A stretch of 64,000 nucleotides of DNA from an uncultured bacterium (GCA_905214305.1 CAJMLK010000008.1:10301-74300); one strand, 5' to 3'; positions 17,391-26,568 are shown, counted from the first letter of the stretch. The notes: a model not told the origin generated them from the sequence alone. Numbers and translations are program-made.

Positions 17391-18459
17391 GATCCAGCCC
17401 CTGGCTGGTCAGTTGCAGCCTGCCCGGCCTGCCGGTGACGCGCGCCATGTCTTCATAAAGGGGGCAGCCGTTGAAAAGAATGAATATTTCATCGGCAAGC
17501 GCCTCGGGGTCAAGGTCGGCATACCTTTGGGGGTAGGCGGCCTTGGCCATAAAAAAAGCATTGATATACAGCACTTCGGGATTGTTGAAATAGGCTGTAT
17601 GCGGCAGCAGCAGCCATGCGTTGCCGCTTGTCAGGGCCGTGAGCCTTTCGTAGTAGGCCCGCTCGCTGTCCAGCCCCTGGCGTATGAGCGGCAGGCCGTT
17701 GCCGTCAATGAAAATCAGGGGCGGGTTGGCCGCCAGCAGAAATTCCTTGTTGATGAAGAAGTGGCCGGTCCGGCCCATGCCGTCGGCCATGTTTTTCACG
17801 CCTGACAGCGTGAAGGGCATGAATTCGGCGGCCGTGCTTTTGATATCCTGATTGCCCCTGTAGGAAAGCCCGCCCACATAGGCCCGTGCCTCTTCTCCTT
17901 CCGCCGGGGCAGGCAGACGCGAGGTCAGGGCGCGAACACCGCTGACCACTTCTTCGGCCCGCTCCCGCTTGCCCAGAATGTTTCCGGCCAGAAGGATGGA
18001 ATCGAGAAAAACCTCGCTGTCAAAGGCCGGCTGTCCCTGACTCAGGGCAACGACAGGAACGCGCAGTTTGCGCTGGAGCAGGTCCGGCTCCGCCGGGTCG
18101 GTGGAAATGATGAAGACCACATCCGGGGCAAGCCCCACGATGCGTTCATAGTTTGGCACGCGCACGGCCCCGGCCTTGCCGACAACAGGCAGGTTTTTGA
18201 AGCGTTCCCGGTTGCAGAGCACATAGGGCTTGGCAATGACGGTCTTGTCGATGTCTTCCACGCCCACGATCTTGTCCTGCGCGCCGAGGTACGTCACAAA
18301 GGCCATGCTGCTGCCAAGGGCCACCATGCGCCTGATGTTTTCCGGTTCCGGCACTTCCACAACGCGGCCCATGGCGTCGGTGACGGAGCGCGCCCCGGCA
18401 GGAGCCGCGCCCGTCAGCAACGTCAGAGCCAGCACAAGCAGACTCAGCGTTTTTGCCAT
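17380..18459 (-). CDS. Periplasmic metal-chelate-binding protein (FecB/BtuF family)
   Basis: A 359-residue substrate-binding protein. A signal peptide is evident at MAKTLSLLVLALTLLTGAAPAGA, followed by the family start VTDAMGRVVEVPEPENIRRM and VGLAPDVVFI. The start at 18459 lies 16 bases inside the methyltransferase gene; the upstream extension in frame is not plausible protein. No lipobox is seen, so the protein is probably free in the periplasm. Ligand is unknown. Operon position places it between a TonB receptor and an ABC permease. Confidence 0.9.
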   Translation of the reverse strand: MAKTLSLLVLALTLLTGAAPAGARSVTDAMGRVVEVPEPENIRRMVALGSSMAFVTYLGAQDKIVGVEDIDKTVIAKPYVLCNRERFKNLPVVGKAGAVRVPNYERIVGLAPDVVFIISTDPAEPDLLQRKLRVPVVALSQGQPAFDSEVFLDSILLAGNILGKRERAEEVVSGVRALTSRLPAPAEGEEARAYVGGLSYRGNQDIKSTAAEFMPFTLSGVKNMADGMGRTGHFFINKEFLLAANPPLIFIDGNGLPLIRQGLDSERAYYERLTALTSGNAWLLLPHTAYFNNPEVLYINAFFMAKAAYPQRYADLDPEALADEIFILFNGCPLYEDMARVTGRPGRLQLTSQGLDHAP

Positions 18460-19211
18460 ATGATCATCTCGATAACATAGTCTGTGCGTTCCACGTACTG
18501 ACCGTTTGCATCCCGAAAGCTTTCCACATGGTCTTCCACAAACTGTGGGTCCGGTTCTGCGCCATAGTCGCGCAGGGTGGTGACGCAGGCGTCCACCAGT
18601 TCTTCCCGGCTTTTCGCCACTACCCACTGGCCTTTGACAGGTATGGCCGTATACGGCACGCCCCTGGCCTCAAGCCATGCGCGCATGTCCTGGGCATTGT
18701 TGAAAATTTTTGGAGCAATGCCGTAGTGCTCGTGCAGGACCTGCATGACGTCGGAAAGCATGCGGTCAGAAAATCCCATGAAAACCACCTTGTCGGTGGT
18801 GTATTGCATGAGTTTTTCCCTGCTTTCATCGCTTTCAATGGCTGGCGTCATGGAAGCGAAAACAATGTCAAAGCGCTCGTCTGTGGAAAAGTCGTCCCAG
18901 CCGGAGCACACGGTTGCGATATTGTCGATGTGCAGGGCAGCGGCGTCTTCACGCAGCAGGCGCAGCATTTCGTCGGCAACGTCCACGGCGGTGACTGACT
19001 GTGCCATGCGCGCCAGACGCAGGGTATACATGCCGCTGCCGCAGCCCACGTCCAGAACGCGCTTGCCGGTGAAATCCACGCCGTTTTCAGTGGCATGGCG
19101 CAGCATGCCCGCCTCGTAGTTGCTGTCGCCTTCCTCAAAGCGCGGAAAGGTGCGCGAACGGGCGTTCCAGTATTCACGCTGCTTTTGCTGTTTTTCGTCT
19201 ACAGTTCCCAT
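18444..19211 (-). CDS. Class I SAM methyltransferase in metal-uptake operon
   Basis: A 255-residue cytosolic methyltransferase. The SAM-binding loop VLDVGCGSGMYTLRLA near residue 51 and the acidic residue in TAVDVADEMLRLL are clear. It overlaps the TonB receptor gene by 13 bases upstream and the binding-protein gene by 16 bases downstream, so it is firmly part of the uptake operon. What it methylates is not known; plausible substrates are the imported chelator or a metal species, but this is inference only. The C-terminal half matches no family I can name. Confidence 0.88.
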   Translation of the reverse strand: MGTVDEKQQKQREYWNARSRTFPRFEEGDSNYEAGMLRHATENGVDFTGKRVLDVGCGSGMYTLRLARMAQSVTAVDVADEMLRLLREDAAALHIDNIATVCSGWDDFSTDERFDIVFASMTPAIESDESREKLMQYTTDKVVFMGFSDRMLSDVMQVLHEHYGIAPKIFNNAQDMRAWLEARGVPYTAIPVKGQWVVAKSREELVDACVTTLRDYGAEPDPQFVEDHVESFRDANGQYVERTDYVIEMIIWQKR

Positions 19212-21406
19212 TTGATGCTGACTCCCGCGTTGAATCCCAGTGCCGGGTAGCCCCAGGCTTCTTCATACTGGGTATTGGTTAGATTGTCCGCATAGGCTTC
19301 AAGGGTCAGGTGTTCGTCCACCTTGTAGCTGAGGCTTGCACCAAGGGTGGCGTAGTCGTGCAGCGTGCCTTTACGCAACTGGGCCGTATTGACGTAATAG
19401 CTGCGCTCGCCCACATAGGTCAGCACCGTGTCCAGGGTGAACTGTTCATTGATTTTCCAGATGGTTCCCAGGGTTCCTTTCCAGTCGGGGATATACTCCA
19501 GCTTTTCCATTACGTTGCCCGGATCGGCGGGGTCGTTGGACTTTTTGCTGTCCTGTCTGGTCACGGCGGCCTTTACCGTCAGGCAGTCCAGCACGTCATA
19601 GCTGCCGCTCAGCGTGGCTCCGTATATTTCTGCGTCAATATTGTAGGCGGCCCATGCCTGATAGCTTTGCGGACGGTTTACGTATACGGGCTTGTGAACG
19701 ATATAGTCCTGAATGTTATAGTAAAAGCCGGAAAGCTTGAGAAAGCCCTTGCCACCGAAGCTGTACTTGTAGGCCGCGTCTATGCCGCGTGCCGTTTCGG
19801 GCTTGATGTCCTTGCCCACAAGATAGGGCACATTGACGGTATTGTCCCGTGAGGATGCCTGCGAGTTCCAGTACAGTTCGGGAATGGTGGGGGTTCTGTA
19901 GTTCTGGTACAGGGCCAGAGAAGCGGACTGGCTTTCCGTAAACTCGTAGGTGAGCATGGCCTTGGGAGAAAGCTGGGCGTTGTAAAGGTGTTTGTCCTGT
20001 CCTTCAGGGCTGTAGCTGAAGCTGTCGTAGCGCAGGCCCATATCCAGGTGCAGGCTGTCGGTAAGGGAAAATCTGTCGGCCAGAAACGCGCCCATCACTG
20101 TGGCGGGCCTGCCCGCCTCGGATGACTCCATCTTGCCGGACCACTTGTTGGCTCCGGCCTTGTTGTAGTTGTCATCCACATATTCCACGGTAATGGGACC
20201 GGGAGTCAGCCGCTTGTATTCCACGCCGGTCATGAGCGCATGGCCGAGAACCGTGGCTCCTGTCTTGAACTTGAAGCCGTAGGTATTGTCTACAATGACG
20301 TTGCGGTCCAGTACGAGATCGCCGTTTTTCGTTTTGGACGGATTGAAGCTGTCCGGGCCTTTCTTGATCTGCATGCGGGCGTCAATGTCCGCATAGTTCT
20401 TTTCGCGACGGCTTTCGCTGTTTTTGAAACCGGAAACTTCAAAATAGGCTGTTTCCAGAAATTCCTGCCGGTAGGTAAAGTCCATAAGATGGCGGTACTT
20501 TGTCCAGTGCGCTCCGTCGCCGATAACAGTCATCGAAGGCGTTGGCGAACCACCGGCAAAGCTTTCGCCGCTGGCTGTGGGATAGTTGGAATCTATGGGA
20601 GAATCAAAACCGGGCAGATCCGGATTGGAGTCGCTGGTGGGGTTGCCGTCGTTTCTGTTGGTGCGGATAAGCCCGCGCCTTGTCTGGCTGTAGTTGTAGC
20701 CCAGGGTAAGTTCGGCCTGCCAGGGCAGGTCTATGTAAAGCTTGGGATTAAAGTGAAAGGAGTCATAGTTGTTGTTGCGAAAAAAGGGATCGGCGTGCTG
20801 ATGGCTCAGGCCCACGCTCAGCCCAATGGCATTGAATTTCTGGGCGTAGCTGCCGCGCACGTTATGAAAGTCGTAAAAGTCTTTCCAGCCGCCCATGGTG
20901 GCATAGGCGCTGAAATAGGGCTTTTCGGTGGGGCGGCGGGTATAGGCGTTGATAACGCCGCCAAGGGCGCTGTTGCCATACTCAACCGAACTGCCGCCCT
21001 TGATCACTTCGATCCGCTCGATATTGTCCAGCGGGATGGTTCCGAAGTCGATATAGTTGCCCCCTGACATGCCGGTGGAGCTGATGTTGCGGCCGTCAAG
21101 ATTGAGCATGATTCTTTTGGATTCCATGCCGCGTATGGAAATGATGTCGCTGCTGTCGCCCATGGCGGCCTTGCGCTTGAAAGATATTTCCGGGTCGCGC
21201 ACAAGGTAGTCGGCCACGTTATTGCTGCGGTTCTTTTCCACCACGATGGCGGTGGTTCTGTCCAGCTTGTCTTCTTCCATCTGCCCGGTCACTTTTACCG
21301 GGTCCAGAACAAAGACGTCCTGCATGAGATTGTCGGAACCGGCTGCGTACACCGGCACGGGAAGGGCCGCCACAGCCAGCAGGCACAGGCAAAGGATGAA
21401 TTTCAT
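19199..21406 (-). CDS. TonB-dependent outer-membrane receptor
   Basis: A 735-residue outer-membrane transporter. It starts with a signal peptide (MKFILCLCLLAVAALPVPVYA), then a TonB-box-like DPVKVTG, a plug domain (DIISIRGMESKRIMLNLDGR; IERIEVIKGGSSVEYGNSALGG), and a beta-barrel ending in GVSIKWEL. AGAGGGTTTGT precedes the ATG at 21406. It leads the operon with methyltransferase and FecB/D/E-like genes. The ligand is presumably a metal chelate such as a siderophore, haem or cobalamin-like compound. Confidence 0.93.
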   Translation of the reverse strand: MKFILCLCLLAVAALPVPVYAAGSDNLMQDVFVLDPVKVTGQMEEDKLDRTTAIVVEKNRSNNVADYLVRDPEISFKRKAAMGDSSDIISIRGMESKRIMLNLDGRNISSTGMSGGNYIDFGTIPLDNIERIEVIKGGSSVEYGNSALGGVINAYTRRPTEKPYFSAYATMGGWKDFYDFHNVRGSYAQKFNAIGLSVGLSHQHADPFFRNNNYDSFHFNPKLYIDLPWQAELTLGYNYSQTRRGLIRTNRNDGNPTSDSNPDLPGFDSPIDSNYPTASGESFAGGSPTPSMTVIGDGAHWTKYRHLMDFTYRQEFLETAYFEVSGFKNSESRREKNYADIDARMQIKKGPDSFNPSKTKNGDLVLDRNVIVDNTYGFKFKTGATVLGHALMTGVEYKRLTPGPITVEYVDDNYNKAGANKWSGKMESSEAGRPATVMGAFLADRFSLTDSLHLDMGLRYDSFSYSPEGQDKHLYNAQLSPKAMLTYEFTESQSASLALYQNYRTPTIPELYWNSQASSRDNTVNVPYLVGKDIKPETARGIDAAYKYSFGGKGFLKLSGFYYNIQDYIVHKPVYVNRPQSYQAWAAYNIDAEIYGATLSGSYDVLDCLTVKAAVTRQDSKKSNDPADPGNVMEKLEYIPDWKGTLGTIWKINEQFTLDTVLTYVGERSYYVNTAQLRKGTLHDYATLGASLSYKVDEHLTLEAYADNLTNTQYEEAWGYPALGFNAGVSIKWEL

Positions 21407-21491
21407 ACAAACCCTCTGGCAGCGCCTGTGCTGAAGGTTGGTGTCAAGCCGGCGCATGTGATGTTTTATAAAAAAGTGCTATCAGTCGTTG

Positions 21492-21516
21492 AAAAAAAAG
21501 GCTGCACCGGGCAGCC
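21492..21516 (-). terminator. Intrinsic terminator after the FmdE gene
   Basis: On the minus strand GGCTGC-CCGGT-GCAGCC is followed by eight T residues. It separates fmdE from the TonB-led operon, although readthrough is possible. Confidence 0.85.
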
Positions 21517-21534
21517 CGTCTGTGGCTTTCCGGC

Positions 21535-22071
21535 TTACCAGCGCCGGGGGTAATGGCGGTGACAGTCCTGACAGACCTTCTTGCCGTCTTCAAGGCGCAG
21601 CATGGGTTCTGCCACACCTTCGCCGCAAATTTCGCAGGGCACGGAGGTAAAGATGCGCGGCCGTTCGGGGGCTTCGTAGCCGGGTACAGACGAACTGAAC
21701 ATGTCTTCAAGCGGCATGCTCATGAGGGTTTGCTGCCATTCTTCCCTGCTGGCCTGTTCATTTTTGGTCACACGCAGGCACAGGCGCAGGGCCGTGCCGT
21801 TTTCGCGGTCAAAAAACGAATAGGCCTGCTTGCCGCGCGGGCGCGCAACCAGGTTGCCCTTGCCCGCCGAGCAGCCGAGCAGGCACTGAATGGCGTCTAC
21901 ACCGCAGGCATCGTTTTCCGTGATGCAAACGAGCTTGCCGTATTGGGCCTGCCCAAGCACGGGATGGGCCATTACTGCCTCCACGGCGCGCAGGCCGATG
22001 ACAAGGCCGGGGCAGAGATGCCCGTGAAAGGTGACGGCCCTGTTGAGCCTGTCTGAAGCTGACTGATCCAT
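21535..22071 (-). CDS. FmdE-family protein with C-terminal zinc finger
   Basis: A 178-residue protein of the FmdE family, named for genes near molybdenum formylmethanofuran dehydrogenase; actual function unknown. The diagnostic N-terminal segment FHGHLCPGLVIGLRA and ENDACGVDAIQCLLGCSAGKGNL are present, with conserved Cys and His for metal binding. The end carries CEICGEGV...CQDCHRHYP, a two-CxxC zinc ribbon. AGGAGGCGCC before the ATG at 22071 fixes the start. It lies directly upstream of the metal-chelate uptake operon, separated by a terminator. Confidence 0.88.
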   Translation of the reverse strand: MDQSASDRLNRAVTFHGHLCPGLVIGLRAVEAVMAHPVLGQAQYGKLVCITENDACGVDAIQCLLGCSAGKGNLVARPRGKQAYSFFDRENGTALRLCLRVTKNEQASREEWQQTLMSMPLEDMFSSSVPGYEAPERPRIFTSVPCEICGEGVAEPMLRLEDGKKVCQDCHRHYPRRW

Positions 22072-22598
22072 GGCGCCTCCTGCATGGCGGTTCAAGCCGT
22101 TTCCCAGCGGCAGAAACATGGCCGTAATTCTTGGCTGGCCGCAATTTTGCCGTTGCGTGAAAGGCTGGGACAATGTTGATCCGCCCGGTAGTATTAATTG
22201 AAAAATCGTAACACCAAGGCAGAAAACAGGCAAGAAAATACTTATAAGACGTGCGGTTTTGACAAGATTTGTCCTGACCCGGCCTGCTGCCGTTACGGCG
22301 CAAATCCGGCGACACACAAAAGACGAAGCCGGGATTGCTGTTTGCGGGCAATCTGGCTTCGTCGGTGCAGAGGTGCGGCAATGATGGTCAGGCTGGTCTG
22401 CTACTGAGGCATGTTCAGGCACAGGAGGGGCAGGGGGCCAGCCCGGAAACCAGACAGTGTCGTCACGAGCGCCTTTCCCGGTATCTCTGCGTCGAACTTC
22501 GCCTTTTATTCCGGTCGAGTACCATAAGAGTACACTCCCTGCATAAAAGGCTCGTTCTCCTTGATATGCCAAGGAAATTCATCTCGTGACGATACTGT
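22072..22598. other. Intergenic region upstream of fmdE
   Basis: Contains a terminator for the DUF362 gene (22316-22363) and an imperfect palindrome GTATTA...TAACAC (22191-22214, 12-base spacer) in the fmdE upstream region that could be a regulator site. A 12-codon frame (MQGVYSYGTRPE) on the minus strand near 22540 has AAGGAG before it at a poor distance and is not called as a gene. Confidence 0.4.
22316..22363 (-). terminator. Intrinsic terminator after DUF362 gene
   Basis: Minus-strand arms GACGAAGCC/GGCTTCGTC with inner GATTGC/GCAATC pairing, followed by TTTTGTGTG. It lies 235 bases after the DUF362 stop codon. Confidence 0.8.
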
Positions 22599-23699
22599 CT
22601 ACAGTTTGACGAGTTCGTAGGCCCGGTTGCCGAGACCGATGGCTTCACCGTGCCGCAATTGCACTGTTCCGCGCGTATGGGGCCAACGTGCGGTGAAGAT
22701 GTCCTGCCCCTGCTTTTTTTCCTGCGTGCTGGCGCACAGGCAGGGGGCTTTGTTGACGAGGTCAAGGCACGCCTGATCCAGAGCCACAGGGTCTGAGGAT
22801 GCCAGAATGCCCACGTCAGGCACAAGCGGCATATCGCTCCAGGCTACGCAGTCGCAGTCCGGTGTCACGTTGAGCACAAAGTTGATGTAGCAGACGCGCC
22901 TGCTCCTGCCCTTGACCGTGCCGTAGGCGTATTCGGCCATGCGTTCCATAAAGGGTTCCATTTCCGTGGCCCAGTCAATGACAATGGCCTTGGCCGGGCA
23001 GACCGTCATGCACTCGAAGCAGCCGATACATCGCGCTGTTTCAACATGGCTTTTGTGCTCGCGCATGCTCAGGGCCTGCTGCGGGCATGAACGCACGCAT
23101 TTGGCGCAGCCGATGCAGTCATCCCTGTTTATGCTCACATGGGTGGCGTGCTGTTCCCGCTTGCCCCGCACCGACGCGCCCCCCATTGCCAGATTTTTGA
23201 CGGCCCCGCCAAAACCGGCCATCTGATGCCCCTTGAAGTGGCTCAGCACAATCATGGATGGCGCGTTGTGGATTTCGGTGGCGATGTGCACGTCTTTGAA
23301 GTGTTTGCAGTTGATGCGCACCGGCACGTCGTTGCTGCCAAACAGGCCGTCGGCGATAACAACGGGAGCGCCCGCCACCGTGGGGGCAAAGCCGTTGAGA
23401 TAGGCTGTGCGCAGGTGGTCGACCGCATTGTGCCTGCTGCCGGAATACAGGGTTGTGGTGTCGGTGAGAAAAGGCTTGCCGCCGACGGCGGTGATTTTGT
23501 CCACCACCTGCCGCACCAGAGTGGGGTTCAGGTGGGTGTCGTTGCCGTATTCGCCAAAGTGCAGCTTGACGGCAGCGGGTTCATTTTTTTTGATGATTTT
23601 TTTCAGGTTAAGGGCGTCGCACAGGCGGGCCACCTTGACCATCTTGCTTTCTTCATGTGAGCGGGAGTGTGTATCGGCAAAATATACTTTGGCAGGCAT
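22599..23699 (-). CDS. DUF362 protein with two [4Fe-4S] ferredoxin motifs
   Basis: A 366-residue cytosolic iron-sulfur protein. Residues 1-190 form the DUF362 domain (KLHFGEYGNDTHLNP; HFKGHQMAGFGGAVKNLAMG). Then come two ferredoxin cluster motifs, CIGCAKCVRSCP and CIGCFECMTVCP, and a second DUF362 part. Such proteins are common in anaerobes; an electron-transfer role is likely but the partner is unknown. The start at 23699 is set by GGAGG five bases before the ATG; another ATG four codons earlier lies over that ribosome-binding site. Confidence 0.9.
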   Translation of the reverse strand: MPAKVYFADTHSRSHEESKMVKVARLCDALNLKKIIKKNEPAAVKLHFGEYGNDTHLNPTLVRQVVDKITAVGGKPFLTDTTTLYSGSRHNAVDHLRTAYLNGFAPTVAGAPVVIADGLFGSNDVPVRINCKHFKDVHIATEIHNAPSMIVLSHFKGHQMAGFGGAVKNLAMGGASVRGKREQHATHVSINRDDCIGCAKCVRSCPQQALSMREHKSHVETARCIGCFECMTVCPAKAIVIDWATEMEPFMERMAEYAYGTVKGRSRRVCYINFVLNVTPDCDCVAWSDMPLVPDVGILASSDPVALDQACLDLVNKAPCLCASTQEKKQGQDIFTARWPHTRGTVQLRHGEAIGLGNRAYELVKL

Positions 23700-23825
23700 G
23701 CTGTCCTCCATATCAGGCTTTTTTATGCTGTAGTCACAGTTTTTTTATGCCTCCCCGGGGCAGTTCCGCAAGTGAAAATCAGGGGCGGGGCCATGAAAAA
23801 AATGGCCTGTGGCGCGGCCGGGCGC

Positions 23826-23854
23826 TTGACAAGACGCGCACTCAAGAATAACCT
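23826..23854 (+). promoter_or_regulatory. Candidate promoter for upp
   Basis: TTGACA (23826-23831), 17-base spacer, TAACCT (23849-23854). The short leader contains AGGGT/ACCCT (23883-23887 and 23896-23900) immediately before the ribosome-binding site, which could form a small hairpin. Confidence 0.6.
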
Positions 23855-23913
23855 TATCAGGATTTATGCTTCATGAAAACAGAGGGTTAGCTCATACCCT
23901 GCAAGGAGGCTCC

Positions 23914-24540
23914 ATGGCCGTTTATGTTGTAGATCATCCTCTTGTGCGTCACAAGATTGGTATTTTGCGTATGGAATCCACCTCCACCAGTGAATTTCGC
24001 AGTGTTTCCAACGAAGTGGCGCGTCTGCTTATCTATGAGGCCACCAAGGGCTTCCGCACTGAAAAGCATACCGTACAGGGCTGGGCCGGGCCTGTGGAAA
24101 TTGAAGCCATTTCCGGCAAAAAAGTTACGGTGGTTCCCATCTTGCGCGCCGGTCTCGGCCTGATGGACGGCGTGCTGGACATGATACCCGGAGCCAAGAT
24201 CAGCGTTGTGGGCCTGTACCGCAATGAGGAAACTCTGGAGCCTGTGGAGTATTACGTCAAGCTTGCCAGTGACATGGATCAGCGCCTCGCCATCATTCTT
24301 GACCCCATGCTGGCCACGGGCGGTTCGCTTATCGCGACCATCGAGCTGCTGAAGCGCCACGGTTGCCGCCAGATATGCAGCCTCAACCTTGTCTGCGCTC
24401 CTGAAGGCATCGCCAAGGTGGAGGCGGCGCATCCCGATGTGGATATCTACACCGCTGCCATTGATGATCACCTCAATGCGCAGGGCTATATTATTCCCGG
24501 TCTTGGCGATGCCGGGGACCGCATTTTCGGAACCAGATAA
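23914..24540 (+). CDS. upp: Uracil phosphoribosyltransferase
   Basis: Salvages uracil to UMP using PRPP; cytoplasmic. The 208-residue chain shows HPLVRHKIGILR at the start, the VPILRAGLGLMDG segment and the PRPP-binding loop LDPMLATGGSLIATIELLK, with IDDHLNAQGYIIPGLGDAGDR at the end. The ATG at 23914 has AAGGAGGCTCC in front. It is followed by a uracil permease gene on the same strand, a common pairing for pyrimidine salvage. Confidence 0.96.
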   Translation: MAVYVVDHPLVRHKIGILRMESTSTSEFRSVSNEVARLLIYEATKGFRTEKHTVQGWAGPVEIEAISGKKVTVVPILRAGLGLMDGVLDMIPGAKISVVGLYRNEETLEPVEYYVKLASDMDQRLAIILDPMLATGGSLIATIELLKRHGCRQICSLNLVCAPEGIAKVEAAHPDVDIYTAAIDDHLNAQGYIIPGLGDAGDRIFGTR

Positions 24541-24761
24541 GACTGCGTACAATTTTGGGGCAATTGCAGCGTTGAATTGCTCTGGCGGCCGCGTGGCAGG
24601 CGTTTGCTGCGAAGGTGCGAACCTGTTTCAGCCTTGCCGGAAAGCTTTTGTGATGAAAGCCCGACGGCACGGGCTGCGTGGTCGCGCACCGTGGCAACCG
24701 TCTGGAAAGCTTTGGGAACCATGCTCCCAAAGGTAAATGCTCTAGACAATCGAGGCAGGGT
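24541..24761 (+). other. upp-uraA spacer with degenerate repeat copy
   Basis: A 221-base gap. A degenerate copy of the dispersed repeat starts at about 24558 (GCAATTG...GAATTGCTCTGGCGG) and runs to about 24620, in the same orientation as the copy at 39487. AAATGCTCTAGACA at 24735-24748 recurs inside the composite repeat at 29186-29205. No gene is seen. Confidence 0.5.
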
Positions 24762-26021
24762 ATGAGCTCGAACGGCTCGCGGCGGGAATTTGCGCCCACC
24801 GACTACAATCTGCGTTTCAGGGACTGCCTGATCGGCGCGCAGATGCTTTTTGTGGCCTTTGGCGCACTGGTGCTGGTGCCCATTCTTACCGGTCTGGACA
24901 GCAACGTGGCCCTGTTTACCGCCGGGGTAGGGACGCTGCTTTTTCAGATATGCACCAGGGGAAAAGTGCCGATTTTTCTGGCATCGTCCTTTGCCTTTAT
25001 TGCTCCCATCATTTACGGGGTGCAGACCTGGGGCGTCGCGCAGACACTGGGCGGGCTGGTCTGTTCCGGTTTTGTCTATTTTATTCTCAGCGGCCTTATC
25101 CGCTGGCGCGGCATTGAAGTTGTTCTGCGTGTGCTGCCGCCGGTGGTAACCGGGCCTGTCATCATGGTCATCGGCCTTATTCTGGCCCCGGTAGCCGTCA
25201 ACATGGCTCTGGGAAAAACCGGTGACGGCGCGGTGCAGCTGGTTCCCGAAGAAATGGCCCTGTGGGTTTCCATGACTTCGCTTCTGGTCACGGTGCTGGT
25301 TTCACTGCTGGGCCGGGGCTTTTTGCGGCTCATGCCCATATTGTGCGGCATCACCGCTGGTTTTATGGTTTCGCTCTATCTGGGGCTGGGCGACTGGACA
25401 AAGATTGCGGCCACCCCCTGGATGAGCCTGCCGCAGTTTACCTTTCCGGAATTTGCCTGGGAACCCATACTCTTTATCATGCCCATCACCCTTGCTCCGG
25501 CCATTGAGCATTTCGGCGACGTGGTCGCCATCAGCTCCATCACCGGGCGCGATTACCTCAAAGATCCCGGCGTCCATGCCACCATGTTCGGTGACGGCGT
25601 GGCGACCATGGCAGCAGGTTTTGTGGGCGGCCCGCCCTGCACCACCTATGCCGAGGTCATCGGCGCGGTAAGCCTGACCCGCGTCTTCAACCCGGCTGTC
25701 ATGACGTGGGCGGCCCTGTGCGCCATTCTGCTTTCTTTCGTGTCCAAGATCGGGGCCTTCTTGTCGTCCATTCCCGTTCCCGTCATGGGCGGCATAATGA
25801 TCCTGCTTTTCGGAGCCATCATGGTGGTCGGACTGAACACGCTGGTGCGCGCCGGAAAAGACCTGATGGAACCGAGAAACATGGTTATCGTGGCGCTTAT
25901 CATTATTTTCGGTGTAGGCGGCATGCAGTTCAGCATCGGTTCTTTCAAACTGGGCGGCATTGGGCTTGCCGCGGTGACGGGCGTGGCCCTCAACCTCTTT
26001 TTGCCGCGCAGCCGCAGTTGA
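24762..26021 (+). CDS. uraA: Uracil/xanthine-type permease (NCS2 family)
   Basis: A 419-residue inner-membrane proton symporter with about 14 hydrophobic segments. Family marks are YNLRFRDCLIGAQMLFVAFGALVLVP near the start, APAIEHFGDVVAISSITGRDYLKDPG (with the conserved Glu/His of UraA) and GGPPCTTYAEVIGAVSLTRVFNP. The start ATG at 24762 follows GAGGCAGGGT; the frame is open upstream but that part is not protein-like. Its place next to upp supports uracil as the substrate. Confidence 0.94.
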   Translation: MSSNGSRREFAPTDYNLRFRDCLIGAQMLFVAFGALVLVPILTGLDSNVALFTAGVGTLLFQICTRGKVPIFLASSFAFIAPIIYGVQTWGVAQTLGGLVCSGFVYFILSGLIRWRGIEVVLRVLPPVVTGPVIMVIGLILAPVAVNMALGKTGDGAVQLVPEEMALWVSMTSLLVTVLVSLLGRGFLRLMPILCGITAGFMVSLYLGLGDWTKIAATPWMSLPQFTFPEFAWEPILFIMPITLAPAIEHFGDVVAISSITGRDYLKDPGVHATMFGDGVATMAAGFVGGPPCTTYAEVIGAVSLTRVFNPAVMTWAALCAILLSFVSKIGAFLSSIPVPVMGGIMILLFGAIMVVGLNTLVRAGKDLMEPRNMVIVALIIIFGVGGMQFSIGSFKLGGIGLAAVTGVALNLFLPRSRS

Positions 26022-26123
26022 GGCTCGTGTACGAAGCCCCTGCGTTGCGGCGACAGCCGGTCAACGTGTAAAAAGGGGCAGCACGCAGGATTTGGCAATA
26101 TGCGAATCCGTGCGAACATTCTT

Positions 26124-26168
26124 CAACCCGCCGGGCGGCATGAGGCTGCCCGGCGGGTTGTATCTTTT
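26124..26168 (+). terminator. Terminator after uraA
   Basis: CAACCCGCCGGGC and GCCCGGCGGGTTG form a 13-bp stem, followed by TATCTTTT, about 100 bases after the stop. Confidence 0.85.
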
Positions 26169-26403
26169 GCGGCAAGCATGCTAGGCTTTTTCACAGGGCC
26201 ACCGGTCGCCGTACGGCTTTTTTGACCGGCGATGCCCAAAAAAACGGTCGGCGCAGGCATCCGCGGTCAGGGCACGTCAAGCGTGCTCCGGCGCTGCTGA
26301 AGCACTTTTTTGAGATTGTACTGATGTTCAGTTTCGTGAATGCGCTGTTGAAACACCGGCTCCTGTTTCAGGGCTGTCATTTAGCCGCAAAAGGAGGCTT
26401 CTC

Positions 26404-26568
26404 ATGGCTGATAAAAAAGGTAAAGACGATTATACAACGTGTCCCGCCTGTTCCGGTACGGGAAAAAATCAGGACAATACGCCGTGCTTTGAATGCAATG
26501 GCACAGGTAAAAAGCAGAACGCCTGCACCGTGCCCGTGGGCGCCGAAAACAGCGGCGTGTGCGACTAG
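26404..26568 (+). CDS. 54-residue protein with two CxxCxGxG zinc knuckles
   Basis: A very small cytosolic protein, MADKKGKDDYTTCPACSGTG onward. It contains CPACSGTG and CFECNGTG, two copies of the DnaJ-type zinc-binding repeat, and little else. An excellent ribosome-binding site (AAAAGGAGGCTTCTC) precedes the ATG, which is strong support that it is translated. It has no J domain and is not near dnaK or dnaJ. A DnaJ-like knuckle without a chaperone partner suggests an adaptor or RNA/protein-binding role, but that is speculation. Its TAG stop lies within the first bases of a downstream repeat. Confidence 0.85.
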   Translation: MADKKGKDDYTTCPACSGTGKNQDNTPCFECNGTGKKQNACTVPVGAENSGVCD

